This document shows positions 52,604 through 60,966 of a DNA stretch of 64,000 nt, piece after piece. A model generated the notes under the pieces. The model searched no databases. It saw only the letters and a program-made list of their open reading frames with translations, and was not told the DNA's origin. The position numbers and the translations under genes were made by a program. Every line of letters starts with the position of its first letter. Position 1 is the first letter of the stretch. This stretch comes from Candidatus Gracilibacteria bacterium (GTDB lineage Bacteria; Patescibacteriota; Gracilibacteria; UBA1369; UBA12473), in assembly GCA_041658685.1 (NCBI GenBank), contig JBAZZS010000002.1, positions 248,001 through 312,000 on the forward strand. The letters run 5' to 3'.

Positions 52604-53440
52604 ATGAAATTTTTAGCAGGAGCGGTTCAATTGGATGCCATACTTGGGAAAGTGACTGAAAATCTTTGCCGTGCCGAGCACTATATCCAGAAAGCTGCAA
52701 AAGCCGGAGTAAAACTTTTAGTTTTACCGGAGTTGTTTTCTACGGGCTATGATTTAAAAAATCAGACCGCACGTTTTGCCGAGACCGAAAAAGGACCAAC
52801 TCCTCAGTTTCTCCTTCAGATGGCTAAAAAATATGGGTTACACCTTACCGGAAGCTACATTGAAAAAAGTCGCGGCAAACCTTTTAACACCGCTCTTTTG
52901 GTGGGTCCTAAAGGCTTTATTGGAAAACATCGAAAAGTAAATTTATGGGGAGAAGAACAGCGTTATTTTAAGGCTGGGAATTCTTTTAAGGTCTTTAAAA
53001 CCGAACTGGGAGTTATGGGAATTTTAATTTGTTATGACGCTGACTTCCCGGAGTCGGCTCGCGCCCTAGCTCTTCAAGGGGCGGAAATTTTGCTTTTTCC
53101 GACCGCTGGAACGGTTTCTTTTTCTATGTTTTATGGAAATTTTATTGCATCACGTGCGTTTGAAAATGGATGTTTTTTAATCCAAGCGAATCGTGTGGGA
53201 AAAGAAGGGGATTTCGTTTATGCAGGATTTTCACGCGTCATTAATCCTCAAGGGATTGTTTTAGTGGATGCAAAAAAACAAGAACGGTTTATTGCCACTG
53301 AAATTGATTTATCGCTGATTCAACAACAACGTCAAAAAGCCCCTTATCTTAAAGAATTTAAGGGGGAAATTTATAAAAAATATTTTCGAAGAAGGAAATA
53401 CGGAAAAAGGAGAGCGCACTTCGCTGCGCTTTGTGTGTGA
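52604..53440 (+). CDS. Carbon-nitrogen hydrolase (nitrilase superfamily)
   Basis: 278 aa. Catalytic triad visible: Glu in LLVLPELFSTGYDL, Lys in IGKHRKVNLWGEE, Cys in ILICYDADFPESARALAL. It resembles omega-amidase and N-carbamoyl hydrolases; the substrate is unknown. The C terminus (KRRAHFAALCV) runs into a short hairpin repeat and the TGA abuts the CCA end of tRNA-Asp, so the natural end may have been altered. Confidence 0.85.
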   Translation: MKFLAGAVQLDAILGKVTENLCRAEHYIQKAAKAGVKLLVLPELFSTGYDLKNQTARFAETEKGPTPQFLLQMAKKYGLHLTGSYIEKSRGKPFNTALLVGPKGFIGKHRKVNLWGEEQRYFKAGNSFKVFKTELGVMGILICYDADFPESARALALQGAEILLFPTAGTVSFSMFYGNFIASRAFENGCFLIQANRVGKEGDFVYAGFSRVINPQGIVLVDAKKQERFIATEIDLSLIQQQRQKAPYLKEFKGEIYKKYFRRRKYGKRRAHFAALCV

Positions 53441-53517
53441 TGGCGGGGACGGCGGGACTCGAACCCGTGACCTCAGCAGTGACAGTGCTGCGCTCTAACC
53501 AGCTGAGCTACGCCCCC
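53441..53517 (-). tRNA. tRNA-Asp (anticodon GTC)
   Basis: 77 nt. Acceptor GGGGGCG pairs with CGTCCCC (one G-U), discriminator G, encoded CCA. Anticodon loop CTGTCAC in stem CAGCA/TGCTG. D-arm GCTCAGCTGGTTAGAGC and T-arm GGGTTCGAGTCCC are normal. Its CCA end abuts the nitrilase stop codon. Confidence 0.96.
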
Positions 53518-53799
53518 ATAGTGATAAGTCTTAACCAAGGAGAGATTTTTTATCGCTTGTCAGGCAATCCTCTCGAGCGAATGCGGCGATAGCCCGCTTG
53601 CGGGGCTTGAGCCGTATGAACGAAGAGAGGAAAATCTTGCTTTGCAAGATTTAAAATCTCGACGATCTAAGCCTTTGAACGGCGGGCCCCGTAGTTTTCA
53701 CCAAAGGTGAACGCTACGCCCCCATATTTTTCTTTAGCGAGCGAGATAATAACGTGGTTGTCTCCTTTTTTGCAACAAAAAAATGTTATGATAGGAGCA
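53518..53799. other. 282-bp hairpin-rich region with a copied tRNA-Asp 5' end
   Basis: The 14 bases GCTACGCCCCCATA at 53507-53520 (the tRNA 5' end) recur at 53713-53726. Between the copies are a perfect 9-bp hairpin (AAATCTTGC / GCAAGATTT), a GCCCG/CGGGC stem, and a hairpin (53685-53723) built partly from the copied tRNA bases around TTCACC-AAA-GGTGAA. No protein frame is convincing. Looks like an inserted or rearranged palindromic element. Confidence 0.6.
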
Positions 53800-54942
53800 A
53801 TGACCAAAAAATCTCCTCTTCGTATCGGCATTGATGCACGCATGTATTCCGCGGCGTTTACGGGAATCGGGCGATATGTTTTTGAGCTCACGCAACGTCT
53901 TTTTAAGCGTTCCGAAAACGAAGCCATTGAATGGACTCTTTTTATGAATGAGCCGGAATTTAATGCGTTTTCCCCACCGAATGATTGGGTGAAAAAAGTG
54001 CTCGTGAATGCCAAACATTATTCGTGGGCCGAGCAAGTTCGATTTTTGAAAATCCTCAATCGGGAAAAGCTTGATTTGATGCATTTTACGCATTTCAATG
54101 CCCCGCTTTTTTATCGCCGGCCGAGCGTGGTGACCATTCACGACCTCACTCTTTCTTTTTATCCGGGGAAAAAAATGCGGTCGCCCATTCATCGACTTGC
54201 GTATCATCTCGTGTTGAATTCCGTGGTGCGCCATGCGCGAGGTATTATTACGGTCTCCAAACACACGCGAAAAGACTTGGTACATTTAATTAAAGTTCCC
54301 GAGTCCAAAATTCAGGTGATTTATGAGGCGGCGGGGGAAGAATTCCGGGTTTTGAACGATAAAAAACTCATTGAAAACACATTAAAACACCTTAGGATTG
54401 ATCGTGATTTTATTTTGTACACCGGAGTATGGCGCGATCATAAAAATCTGGTGCGTTTAATTCAGGCATTTGCAACATTATGTGAAAAGCCAACTTTTGA
54501 CGGACTTCTTGTGATCACGGGACGCGAGGATCCTTTTTATCCGGAAGTGAAGGCCACTATTCAAAAATTAGGCCTTGAAAAGCGCGTGGTTTTAACCGGG
54601 TTGGTGAGTGAACGGGATCTTGTGGTCTTGTACAACGCGGCGCGTTTTTATGTGCTGCCTTCGTTGTATGAAGGATTTGGATTGTCTCCCCTCGAGGCTA
54701 TGGCGTGCGGAACACCGGTGGCGGCTTCCAATACGTCCTGCATTCCCGAGGTATGCGGAGAGAAAAACGCCCTCTTTTTTGACCCTTATAAGATTGAAGA
54801 TATGGCGCGAGTTTTGTCGTCCTTATGGGAAGATTCCAGCCTTCGTGGCACACTTCTCGAACAAGGATTTCAGCGTATCCGTGATTTTTCATGGGACAAA
54901 ATGGCAGAAGAAACGTTTGAATTTTATAAAAAATCATTATGA
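53800..54942 (+). CDS. GT4-family glycosyltransferase
   Basis: 380 aa from ATG 53800, 7 nt after a TATGAT box (likely leaderless); a longer frame from 53707 has no homology. GT-B fold: RIGIDARMYSAAFTGIGRYVFEL, then IQVIYEAAGEEF, ILYTGVWRDHKNLVRLIQAF, VVLTGLVSERDLVVLYNAARFYVLPSLYEGFGLSPLEAMACGTPVAASNTSCIPEVCG, the conserved E-x7-E donor site. Transfers a sugar from a nucleotide donor, probably to a surface glycan. Confidence 0.88.
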   Translation: MTKKSPLRIGIDARMYSAAFTGIGRYVFELTQRLFKRSENEAIEWTLFMNEPEFNAFSPPNDWVKKVLVNAKHYSWAEQVRFLKILNREKLDLMHFTHFNAPLFYRRPSVVTIHDLTLSFYPGKKMRSPIHRLAYHLVLNSVVRHARGIITVSKHTRKDLVHLIKVPESKIQVIYEAAGEEFRVLNDKKLIENTLKHLRIDRDFILYTGVWRDHKNLVRLIQAFATLCEKPTFDGLLVITGREDPFYPEVKATIQKLGLEKRVVLTGLVSERDLVVLYNAARFYVLPSLYEGFGLSPLEAMACGTPVAASNTSCIPEVCGEKNALFFDPYKIEDMARVLSSLWEDSSLRGTLLEQGFQRIRDFSWDKMAEETFEFYKKSL

Positions 54943-55265
54943 CATTCGAGGATTCAACTCGGGTCGGAAATTTCACTCCCTTGAGTAAAATTCTTCCGAA
55001 TATTGTGGGCCGATTTCAACTCACTCGACAAGTGACAAGTGCGGTGATTTGCGAAGAATTTCGAAAAGTCGCAACCACGTTGTGGGGCGAGGACGTTTTA
55101 ACGCATTTGAAGCCCAAATTTTTCCAAAAAGAATTGCTCATGATTTCCGTGGAAAGCTCGGTGTGGGCGCAAGAAGTTCAATTTAAAAAAACCGCAATTT
55201 TGGATCATTTTAATAAAGTTTTCCCAAAAAAGCCGGTGAAAAACATTAAGACGTGCGTTGATTGA
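54939..55265 (+). CDS. DUF721/DciA-like protein
   Basis: 108 aa, overlapping the glycosyltransferase stop by 4 bp (ATGA). Pattern of DUF721: VWAQEVQFKKTAILDHFNKV preceded by LKPKFFQKELLMISVESS. Some members (DciA) load the replicative helicase. N-terminal residues are variable. Role inferred. Confidence 0.7.
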   Translation: MTFEDSTRVGNFTPLSKILPNIVGRFQLTRQVTSAVICEEFRKVATTLWGEDVLTHLKPKFFQKELLMISVESSVWAQEVQFKKTAILDHFNKVFPKKPVKNIKTCVD

Positions 55266-55301
55266 CGCAAAACATATTGTTTTTATCGACGCAAGATTCA
55301 C

Positions 55302-55330
55302 TTGCACTTCGTTGCGCTGCACGCTAGACT
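55302..55330 (+). promoter_or_regulatory. Promoter of rpsP
   Basis: TTGCAC (55302-55307), 17-bp spacer, TAGACT (55325-55330). Transcription near 55337 excludes upstream start codons and supports the TTG start at 55368. Confidence 0.65.
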
Positions 55331-55367
55331 GGGCCACGCATCTTTTATTCTTTTAATCCCGTACCTC

Positions 55368-55730
55368 TTGCTACGTATTCGCCTCACTCGCACCGGCAAA
55401 ACCCGCCAAATCAGTTATCGTATTGCGGTTGCCGAACACACCGCTCCCATTCAGAGCAAATTTGTTGAAATTGTTGGCCATTACAATGTATCGCGAAATC
55501 CTCGCGAACTCGTGGTGGATCAAGATCGTGTTACTTATTGGATCGCTCATGGAGCTCAACCCACATCCACGGTTGCGTCTTTGTTTAAAAAAATGGGCAT
55601 GAAAGACATGGATTCTTTTATTATCGCTCGTAAATCCACCAAGAAAAAGAAGAAAGAGGGAACTGCCGGAGCCGAACCTTCCGCCGCGAAAGTGACTGAA
55701 GCTCCCGCCGCCCCCGCTGAAGCCAAATAA
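55368..55730 (+). CDS. rpsP: 30S ribosomal protein S16 with a TTG start
   Basis: 120 aa from TTG 55368. The invariant S16 N terminus (M-LRIRL-RTG) aligns with TTG CTA CGT ATT CGC CTC; no ATG is near. The core RISYRIAVAEHTAPI-like stretch and VEIVGHYN are present, then a Lys/Ala-rich tail. The open frame continues upstream but lies before the promoter. Downstream are a terminator hairpin and khpA, a common gene order. Confidence 0.9.
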   Translation: MLRIRLTRTGKTRQISYRIAVAEHTAPIQSKFVEIVGHYNVSRNPRELVVDQDRVTYWIAHGAQPTSTVASLFKKMGMKDMDSFIIARKSTKKKKKEGTAGAEPSAAKVTEAPAAPAEAK

Positions 55731-55737
55731 TTTATTC

Positions 55738-55770
55738 AGGACACATCTTTTGGTGTCCTTTCTTTATTTT
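55738..55770 (+). terminator. Terminator between rpsP and khpA
   Basis: AGGACAC (55738-55744) pairs with GTGTCCT (55753-55759), followed by TTTCTTTATTTTT. Confidence 0.75.
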
Positions 55771-55788
55771 TACTAACTCACTTTTTAT

Positions 55789-56163
55789 ATGGATACGGAT
55801 TTCTCTCAAGGAACTGATCGTGATTTTATTGAACATCTTGTTAAACAAATTGTGGACGACCCCACTCAAGTCGAAGTCACTCGAAAAGTGGACGACCTTG
55901 GCGTTCTTATTACTTTAAAGGTTGGAAAATTCGATATGGGCAAGGTGATCGGGAAAAACGGCCAAACCGCGAAAGCTCTCCGCACGCTTCTCCGCGTGAT
56001 CGGGTCTCGCAATAATCTTCGAGTCAACCTTAAAATCGTGGAACCGGACGGAAGCGAAGTCCGTGTGGGAGAAGACAACGGAACCGAGGGACGCGACATT
56101 CTCGAGGAGGATGTGGCGGATCAACACGCGGCCTTACCGGATGATTTGCAAGCTGCGGCGTAA
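55789..56163 (+). CDS. khpA: KH-domain RNA-binding protein KhpA
   Basis: 124 aa. Compact KH domain with GKNG (MGKVIGKNGQTAKALRTLLRVIG) and an acidic C-terminal extension. KhpA binds small RNAs and with KhpB affects cell elongation and division in other bacteria. Location after rpsP is typical. Confidence 0.85.
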   Translation: MDTDFSQGTDRDFIEHLVKQIVDDPTQVEVTRKVDDLGVLITLKVGKFDMGKVIGKNGQTAKALRTLLRVIGSRNNLRVNLKIVEPDGSEVRVGEDNGTEGRDILEEDVADQHAALPDDLQAAA

Positions 56164-56183
56164 TCGGATATATTAAATTCACT

Positions 56184-56555
56184 ATGGACGAAAGTGGTAC
56201 CTCTATCATCGATGCGGCGGAAAACTTCGATATTCTCGAAATCATTAATCGAGGGATCGCTTATGCGATCATTATTGCAGGTTTTCTTTCCGTGGTTTTT
56301 ATTTTCTTTGGAGGCATTTCCTTCATTCTCTCCGGAGGACAGGAGGATAAAATCAAACAAGCCGTGAGCACCATTCGTTACGCGATCGTTGGTCTTATCG
56401 TCACGATTTTGGCTGTGGTGATTGTAGGATTGGTTGGAAAAGCCATGGGTCTCAATATTATTCAATATTTGAATCCCAGTGACATTTTCGACACCATTCG
56501 CAACATCACCTCTACGGCCGGGGGCAACAACCCCGGGATCGAACAACTTGAGTAA
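56184..56555 (+). CDS. VirB2/TrbC-like pilin
   Basis: 123 aa. Two hydrophobic helices (24-45 FAYAIIIAGFL-type; 65-90 AIVGLIVTILAVVIVGLVGKAMG) with FFGGISFILSGGQEDKIKQA between, the pattern of VirB2/TrbC-type pilins found widely in CPR bacteria. Probably the pilus subunit of a type IV secretion-like system with the ATPase at 26117. Not adjacent to it, so the link is inferred. Confidence 0.75.
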   Translation: MDESGTSIIDAAENFDILEIINRGIAYAIIIAGFLSVVFIFFGGISFILSGGQEDKIKQAVSTIRYAIVGLIVTILAVVIVGLVGKAMGLNIIQYLNPSDIFDTIRNITSTAGGNNPGIEQLE

Positions 56556-56580
56556 TTCGATCTTTTTTAAGTGATTTTTT

Positions 56581-57501
56581 ATGGCCTCTCCCGACTCCAA
56601 GAAAAAATTTGTTGTGATCGACGGTCACGCATTGATTTATCGTGGGTATTTTGCAATCCCACCATTGCGCACCCAAAAAGGGGAGCTGGTGAATGCGGCC
56701 ATGGGGTTTACGACCGTGCTCTTGAATATGGTTCAAAAATTTAAGCCCGATTATTTAGCGGTGACATTTGACTTAAAAGGCCCCACGTTTCGGCATGAAG
56801 CGTATGAAGGGTATAAAGCGACTCGAGCTGAAACGCCGGAGGAATTATTGTCCCAAATTCCGCGTATTCGCCAAATCGTGGGAGCATTCAATATCCCGGT
56901 CTTTGAAAAAGCCGGCTTTGAGGCGGATGATATGATCGCCACGTTGACGGAGAGATTGAAAGCGTATCCGGATATGGAAATGTGGATTGTGACCGGAGAT
57001 ATGGATCTTACGCAACTCGTGAATGATCAAGTCAAAATTTTGGCCCCGCTCACCGGCTTCAATGATGTTAAAACATACGATGCCGCGGCGGTGACTGAAA
57101 AATTCGGGGTGCGCCCGAATCAAATGGTGGACTACAAAGCATTGGTGGGGGATGTGAGTGACAATATTATGGGGGTGGATGGAATTGGAAAGAAAACCGC
57201 TGCTAAATTGCTTCAACAATATGATTCCCTGGATGGCATTTATTCGGCGATCGATTCCATCAAGGGGGCACTTCACGATAAATTGGAAAAGGGCAGAGAA
57301 GCCGCGTATCAATGTAAAACCTTGGTGTCATTGATTCATGATGCCCCGCTGGATTTTGTGTTGGAAGATTGTGTGACTCGCAGTGTGGATTCCCCCCAAA
57401 TTCGACTGCTTTTTCAAGAGTTGGAATTCCGGCGATTATTGGAAAAATTTGATGGCATTCATGAAGGGTGGGAAAAGGAACAGCAACCGACGTTGTTTTA
57501 G
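56581..57501 (+). CDS. Stand-alone 5'-3' exonuclease (PolA N-terminal type)
   Basis: 306 aa. 5' flap nuclease domain: VVIDGHALIYRGYFAI, FDLKGPTFRHEAYEGYKATR, EADDMIATL, WIVTGDMDLTQLV, YKALVGDVSDNIMGVDGIGKKTAAKLL (helix-hairpin-helix). It ends at the domain boundary with no polymerase following. Probably removes RNA primers and flaps. Confidence 0.88.
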   Translation: MASPDSKKKFVVIDGHALIYRGYFAIPPLRTQKGELVNAAMGFTTVLLNMVQKFKPDYLAVTFDLKGPTFRHEAYEGYKATRAETPEELLSQIPRIRQIVGAFNIPVFEKAGFEADDMIATLTERLKAYPDMEMWIVTGDMDLTQLVNDQVKILAPLTGFNDVKTYDAAAVTEKFGVRPNQMVDYKALVGDVSDNIMGVDGIGKKTAAKLLQQYDSLDGIYSAIDSIKGALHDKLEKGREAAYQCKTLVSLIHDAPLDFVLEDCVTRSVDSPQIRLLFQELEFRRLLEKFDGIHEGWEKEQQPTLF

Positions 57502-57590
57502 AAAATTATAAATTTTGAATTTTAGATTTTAAATTAAAAATACGAATTATTTGTTAAGCGAGGAGGGAGGAGATTTTTGAGGAGATTTTG

Positions 57591-57704
57591 AAACAAGGGG
57601 GAAAGGGAAATTTTTGTGAACATTTTCAAGGAAAAGGACACGAGGATCATGTATCCGAGTGTCCGACTCCCATGTGAACAAAAATTCTTCCTTCCCGATT
57701 GTTT
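57591..57704. repeat. Palindromic intergenic element, short form, inverted (copy R4)
   Basis: 114 bp bounded by AAACAA / TTGTTT. Its reverse complement matches R3 over most of its length (GGACACTCGG, CATGTGAACAAAAATT). Its left flank (GCGAGGAGGGAGGAGATTTT) is shared in sequence with the flank of R5. Confidence 0.88.
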
Positions 57705-57947
57705 TTAATAATTAACAGATTTAAAACCACCCCATTGAATAAAAAATTTATTCACTTGCCTCAAGCATAACAATATGGTTCTTTTGTTTTAAAACATTTT
57801 TACAGACTAAAAAGTCGATTTTTTGGCTTTTTTTAGCCGTTATTTTAATTTTTTTATCGCACCAAAAATGGCTTCCTTCAGGCTAAATGATTGTATCATT
57901 TTTTTGTACAAATGGCTTATTTAAGCCCTTTTTAAGACAAAATTCCC

Positions 57948-57976
57948 TTGCGTTCATTTAAAACGCGGTTTATAGT
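57948..57976 (+). promoter_or_regulatory. Promoter of ftsA-ftsZ
   Basis: TTGCGT (57948-57953), 17-bp spacer, TATAGT (57971-57976), about 45 nt before the ftsA ATG. Confidence 0.7.
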
Positions 57977-58021
57977 CGCTTTACTTTTCCTTTGATTTGA
58001 AGTCTTCTAACCCTTTGCTTT

Positions 58022-59257
58022 ATGGCTAAATCCCATGTCATTGCAGGCCTCGATATTGGTAGCTCAAAAATTCGTACCGTGGTTGGAACGTTGGGAGAAA
58101 AAAACACGCAACTCAATGTGATTGGCGTTGGCGTTTCCCCGTCCATGGGACTCCGTAAAGGCCGTGTGATTGACGTGGAGGAAGCGATCAATAGTATTTC
58201 TTCCGCGCTTGAAGATGCGGAACGTATGTCCGGAGAACCCATCAATCATGTGTTCTTGGGTATTGGAGGCAGTCATTTGGAATCCATGGATTCCAAGGGA
58301 GTTATTGCCATCCCCAATGGAAATGAAATCACTGAAGCGGATGTGGATCGCGTTTTGGAAGCGGCGCAAGCGGTTTCCATTCCGTCCAACCGACGCATTT
58401 TACGTATCATTCCAAAAGCGTTTATGGTCGACGAACAAAAAGGAATTAAATATCCCGTGGGCATGACCGGAATTCGCCTTGAAGTTGAAGCTCATCTCAT
58501 CACCGGACTCACTCCGGCCATCACCAATATTGAAAAATGTGTACATCAAGCCGGTGTCGATATCGACGACATCATCCCCAACGGATTGGCGGCTTCGGAA
58601 GCCGTGCTTTCCAAGCGCCAGAAAGAATTGGGCGTGGTGGTGGTGGACATCGGATGCGGAGGCACTTCCGTCATTGTATTTGAAGAAGGAACTATTTTGC
58701 ACAGCGCTTCCATCCCGGTGGGAGGAGAAAGTGTCACTAATGATGTGGCCATCGGACTTCGTACCTCTATCGATACCGCGGAAAAGATCAAGATTGAATA
58801 CGGGACCTGTATCCCGGATGAAGTGAACGATCGCGAAACCATCGACCTTTCTTTGATCAGCAAAATCGATAATCAAACCATTTCCAAGAGGCATCTCGCA
58901 GAAATCATCCAGGCTCGTTATCACGAAATTTTCGTCCTTGTGAAAGACGAACTCGCCAAAATCAACCGAGATGGCATGCTCCCGGCCGGAGTCATTGTGA
59001 CCGGTGCCGGAGTTAAGATGCCGGGGGTTGTGGATTTGGCCCGAGAAACACTCAATTTACCGGTTCAAATCGGGTTCCCTCAAAACTTCGAAAGTGTGGT
59101 GGATAAAATCGACGATCCCGCTTACGCCACGGCCATCGGTTTGGCGATCTGGGGATCTCGCTTTGAAGGCCATGGTTATTCCTTTGATTTCCGCAGTTTA
59201 AATGTTTCCAAAACTTTTCAGTCCATCAAGAGTTGGGCTCGCAGTCTTTTACCTTAA
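58022..59257 (+). CDS. ftsA: Cell division protein FtsA
   Basis: 411 aa actin-family ATPase. Phosphate 1 VIAGLDIGSSKIRTVVG, phosphate 2 LGVVVVDIGCGGTSVIVF, adenosine GVIVTGAGVKMPGVVDLA, and a C-terminal amphipathic helix (FQSIKSWARSLLP) that would anchor FtsZ to the membrane. Forms the division ring with ftsZ 68 bp downstream. Confidence 0.96.
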   Translation: MAKSHVIAGLDIGSSKIRTVVGTLGEKNTQLNVIGVGVSPSMGLRKGRVIDVEEAINSISSALEDAERMSGEPINHVFLGIGGSHLESMDSKGVIAIPNGNEITEADVDRVLEAAQAVSIPSNRRILRIIPKAFMVDEQKGIKYPVGMTGIRLEVEAHLITGLTPAITNIEKCVHQAGVDIDDIIPNGLAASEAVLSKRQKELGVVVVDIGCGGTSVIVFEEGTILHSASIPVGGESVTNDVAIGLRTSIDTAEKIKIEYGTCIPDEVNDRETIDLSLISKIDNQTISKRHLAEIIQARYHEIFVLVKDELAKINRDGMLPAGVIVTGAGVKMPGVVDLARETLNLPVQIGFPQNFESVVDKIDDPAYATAIGLAIWGSRFEGHGYSFDFRSLNVSKTFQSIKSWARSLLP

Positions 59258-59325
59258 TTTTTCTTGGAGCTTTTTGCTCTTTCAGACCTCCCCTTTTAAT
59301 TCCTATCCTTTTACCATCCTAACCC

Positions 59326-60507
59326 ATGGCACCCATTAAAAAGGACGACCCTACCGCAACCACGTTGCGCACTTTATTTTCTTCCGCGAGCACCAAGCGT
59401 CGCAATCTTGAAGTCACCCCGGACATTACGCCCGTGGCTCAAATCAAGGTTCTCGGACTTGGAGGAGGCGGATGCAATGCCTTAAACCGCATGATTAAAG
59501 CGGATGTCCGAGGCATTGAATTCATTGCGATCAATACCGATTCCCAGGCCCTCTATCATTCCGAATCCCCGAACAAGATCAATGTGGGAAAAGCCACAAC
59601 TCGCGGATTGGGTGCCGGAGCAAACCCGGAAGTGGGAAAACGTTCCGCTGAAGAAAGTTCCGAGGAAATCAAGGCCGCCCTTCAAGGTGCGGACATGGTT
59701 TTCATTACCTGTGGATTGGGTGGAGGAACCGGAACCGGAGCCGCCCCCGTGGTCGCCGAAATCGCCAAAGAATTGGGTATTTTGACGGTTGCCGTGGTAA
59801 CCAAACCGTTCGCGTTCGAAGGCGCTCGCCGACGCACACAAGCGGATGAAGGCCTCGAAAATCTCAAGAATAAAGTGGATACCATTATCACGATCCCGAA
59901 CGATAAGATTCTTTCTTTGATTGATAAAAAGACTCCGCTCGTGGACGCCTTTATGGTGGTGGACGATGTTCTTCGCCAAGGGGTTCAAGGTATTGCGGAT
60001 CTCATCACGGTTCATGGAATGATCAACGTCGACTTTGCGGACGTGAAAACCGTCATGGAAAACGCAGGTTCTGCGTTGATGGGTATTGGATACGGCACCG
60101 GAGAAAATCGTGCCGCGCAAGCTGCCAAGGCTGCGATCGAAAGCCCGTTGCTCGAACTTGATGTGGCCGGAGCCAAAGGAATTCTCTTCAACATCACCGG
60201 AGGAAACGACCTCTCTATGTTCGAAGTGGACGAAGCTGCCCGCATCATTACCGAAGCTGCGGATCCGGATGCCAACATCATCTTTGGAGCCGTGGTCAAC
60301 GACTCTTACACGGGGGAAATCAAGATCACGGTGGTTGCCACCGGATTTGAAGACAGCCGTCGCGGAACCGCTTCTTCTTTCCGTGGAGGAATCGAAAATC
60401 GATTGGTCAAAAAAACCTTGGGTGCCACCTCGGAAGAAATGGTGGGCAAGGCCACTGAAAATGAACTCGATATTCCGGCATTCATTCGAAAGAGCATGTC
60501 AAAATAA
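59326..60507 (+). CDS. ftsZ: Cell division protein FtsZ
   Basis: 393 aa tubulin homologue. GGGGCNALNRMI, tubulin signature GGGTGTGAAPVVAEIAKELG, KPFAFEGARRR, GVQGIADLITVHGMINVDFADVKTVM. The usual variable linker is short; the C terminus DIPAFIRKSMSK contains the FtsA-binding-like peptide. A terminator follows. Confidence 0.97.
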   Translation: MAPIKKDDPTATTLRTLFSSASTKRRNLEVTPDITPVAQIKVLGLGGGGCNALNRMIKADVRGIEFIAINTDSQALYHSESPNKINVGKATTRGLGAGANPEVGKRSAEESSEEIKAALQGADMVFITCGLGGGTGTGAAPVVAEIAKELGILTVAVVTKPFAFEGARRRTQADEGLENLKNKVDTIITIPNDKILSLIDKKTPLVDAFMVVDDVLRQGVQGIADLITVHGMINVDFADVKTVMENAGSALMGIGYGTGENRAAQAAKAAIESPLLELDVAGAKGILFNITGGNDLSMFEVDEAARIITEAADPDANIIFGAVVNDSYTGEIKITVVATGFEDSRRGTASSFRGGIENRLVKKTLGATSEEMVGKATENELDIPAFIRKSMSK

Positions 60508-60532
60508 GCGAAAAATGAATTTTGTAAGATTT

Positions 60533-60563
60533 AAAAGGGCTCGTCCAAAAGACGGGCCTTTTT
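60533..60563 (+). terminator. Terminator after ftsZ
   Basis: AAAAGGGCTCGTC pairs with GACGGGCCTTTT (one bulge, one G-U), followed by T residues. Confidence 0.8.
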
Positions 60564-60578
60564 AGTGAAATACTTGTC

Positions 60579-60617
60579 ATGGTGAGGAGTCCCGCAACGC
60601 GGGGCGTCTCGAACCAT
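60579..60617. repeat. REP-like palindrome with GAGGAG..CGTCTCGAACCAT
   Basis: ATGGTGAGGAG, a CCCGC-AA-CGCGGGG-type stem and CGTCTCGAACCAT form a hairpin. From memory this resembles palindromes common between genes of Alphaproteobacteria; only the symmetry is certain here. Confidence 0.6.
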
Positions 60618-60708
60618 ACATTTGAGAGTCGGGAGGGGGCGAAGCTTTTTTCGGATATGCCCATCCCAGCGAAGCGGAGTGTCCTATCCCCGCATTTTGT
60701 ATTATTAA

Positions 60709-60905
60709 AGGCAATCGGGAAGGAAGAATTTTTGTTCACCAGACACGAACGAAGTGAGTGTCCTTGAGAAAGATGCTCCATTTTCAGCCACATGTTGAAT
60801 TTTCAATAATTCGCTGATATTCAATGATCTTCTCAAGCGCACTCCGCTGGCGCTCCATGCGTATCCTTGAAAATGTTCACAAAAATTTTCCTCTCCCTCT
60901 TGCCT
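60709..60905. repeat. Palindromic intergenic element, long form (copy R5)
   Basis: 197 bp bounded by AGGCAA / TTGCCT. Near-identical in its centre to R1 (for example TTGAATTTTCAATAATTCGC) although 50 kb away, with ends matching R3. Includes the 24-bp hairpin sequence at 60740-60763. The right flank (60906-60943) is shared with R4. Confidence 0.92.
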
Positions 60906-60966
60906 CAAAATATCCTCAAAAATCCCCTCCCTCTCCCTCTCGCCAAAAAAGCTTTGGGAGTTAATG

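Larger units (their letters stand above)
57502..58021 (+). other. 520-bp intergenic region before ftsA
   Basis: Contains palindromic element R4 (57591-57704) with a shared flank (57558-57590), a long AT-rich stretch with the motif ATGGCTTATTTAAGCC near 57911 (like that after queG), and the ftsA promoter. No coding frame is seen. Confidence 0.7.
60508..60966. other. 459-bp intergenic region after ftsZ
   Basis: Contains the ftsZ terminator, a REP-like palindrome (60579-60617), element R5 (60709-60905) and its flank. No coding frame is seen. Confidence 0.75.

Noticed and set aside
53441..53726. Integrative element at tRNA-Asp
   Set aside because: No integrase or cargo lies between the short duplicated segments, and the duplication is of the tRNA 5' end.
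53707..53799. N-terminal extension of the glycosyltransferase
   Set aside because: It would lie before the -10 box and includes the copied tRNA segment; homology starts at RIGIDARMYS.
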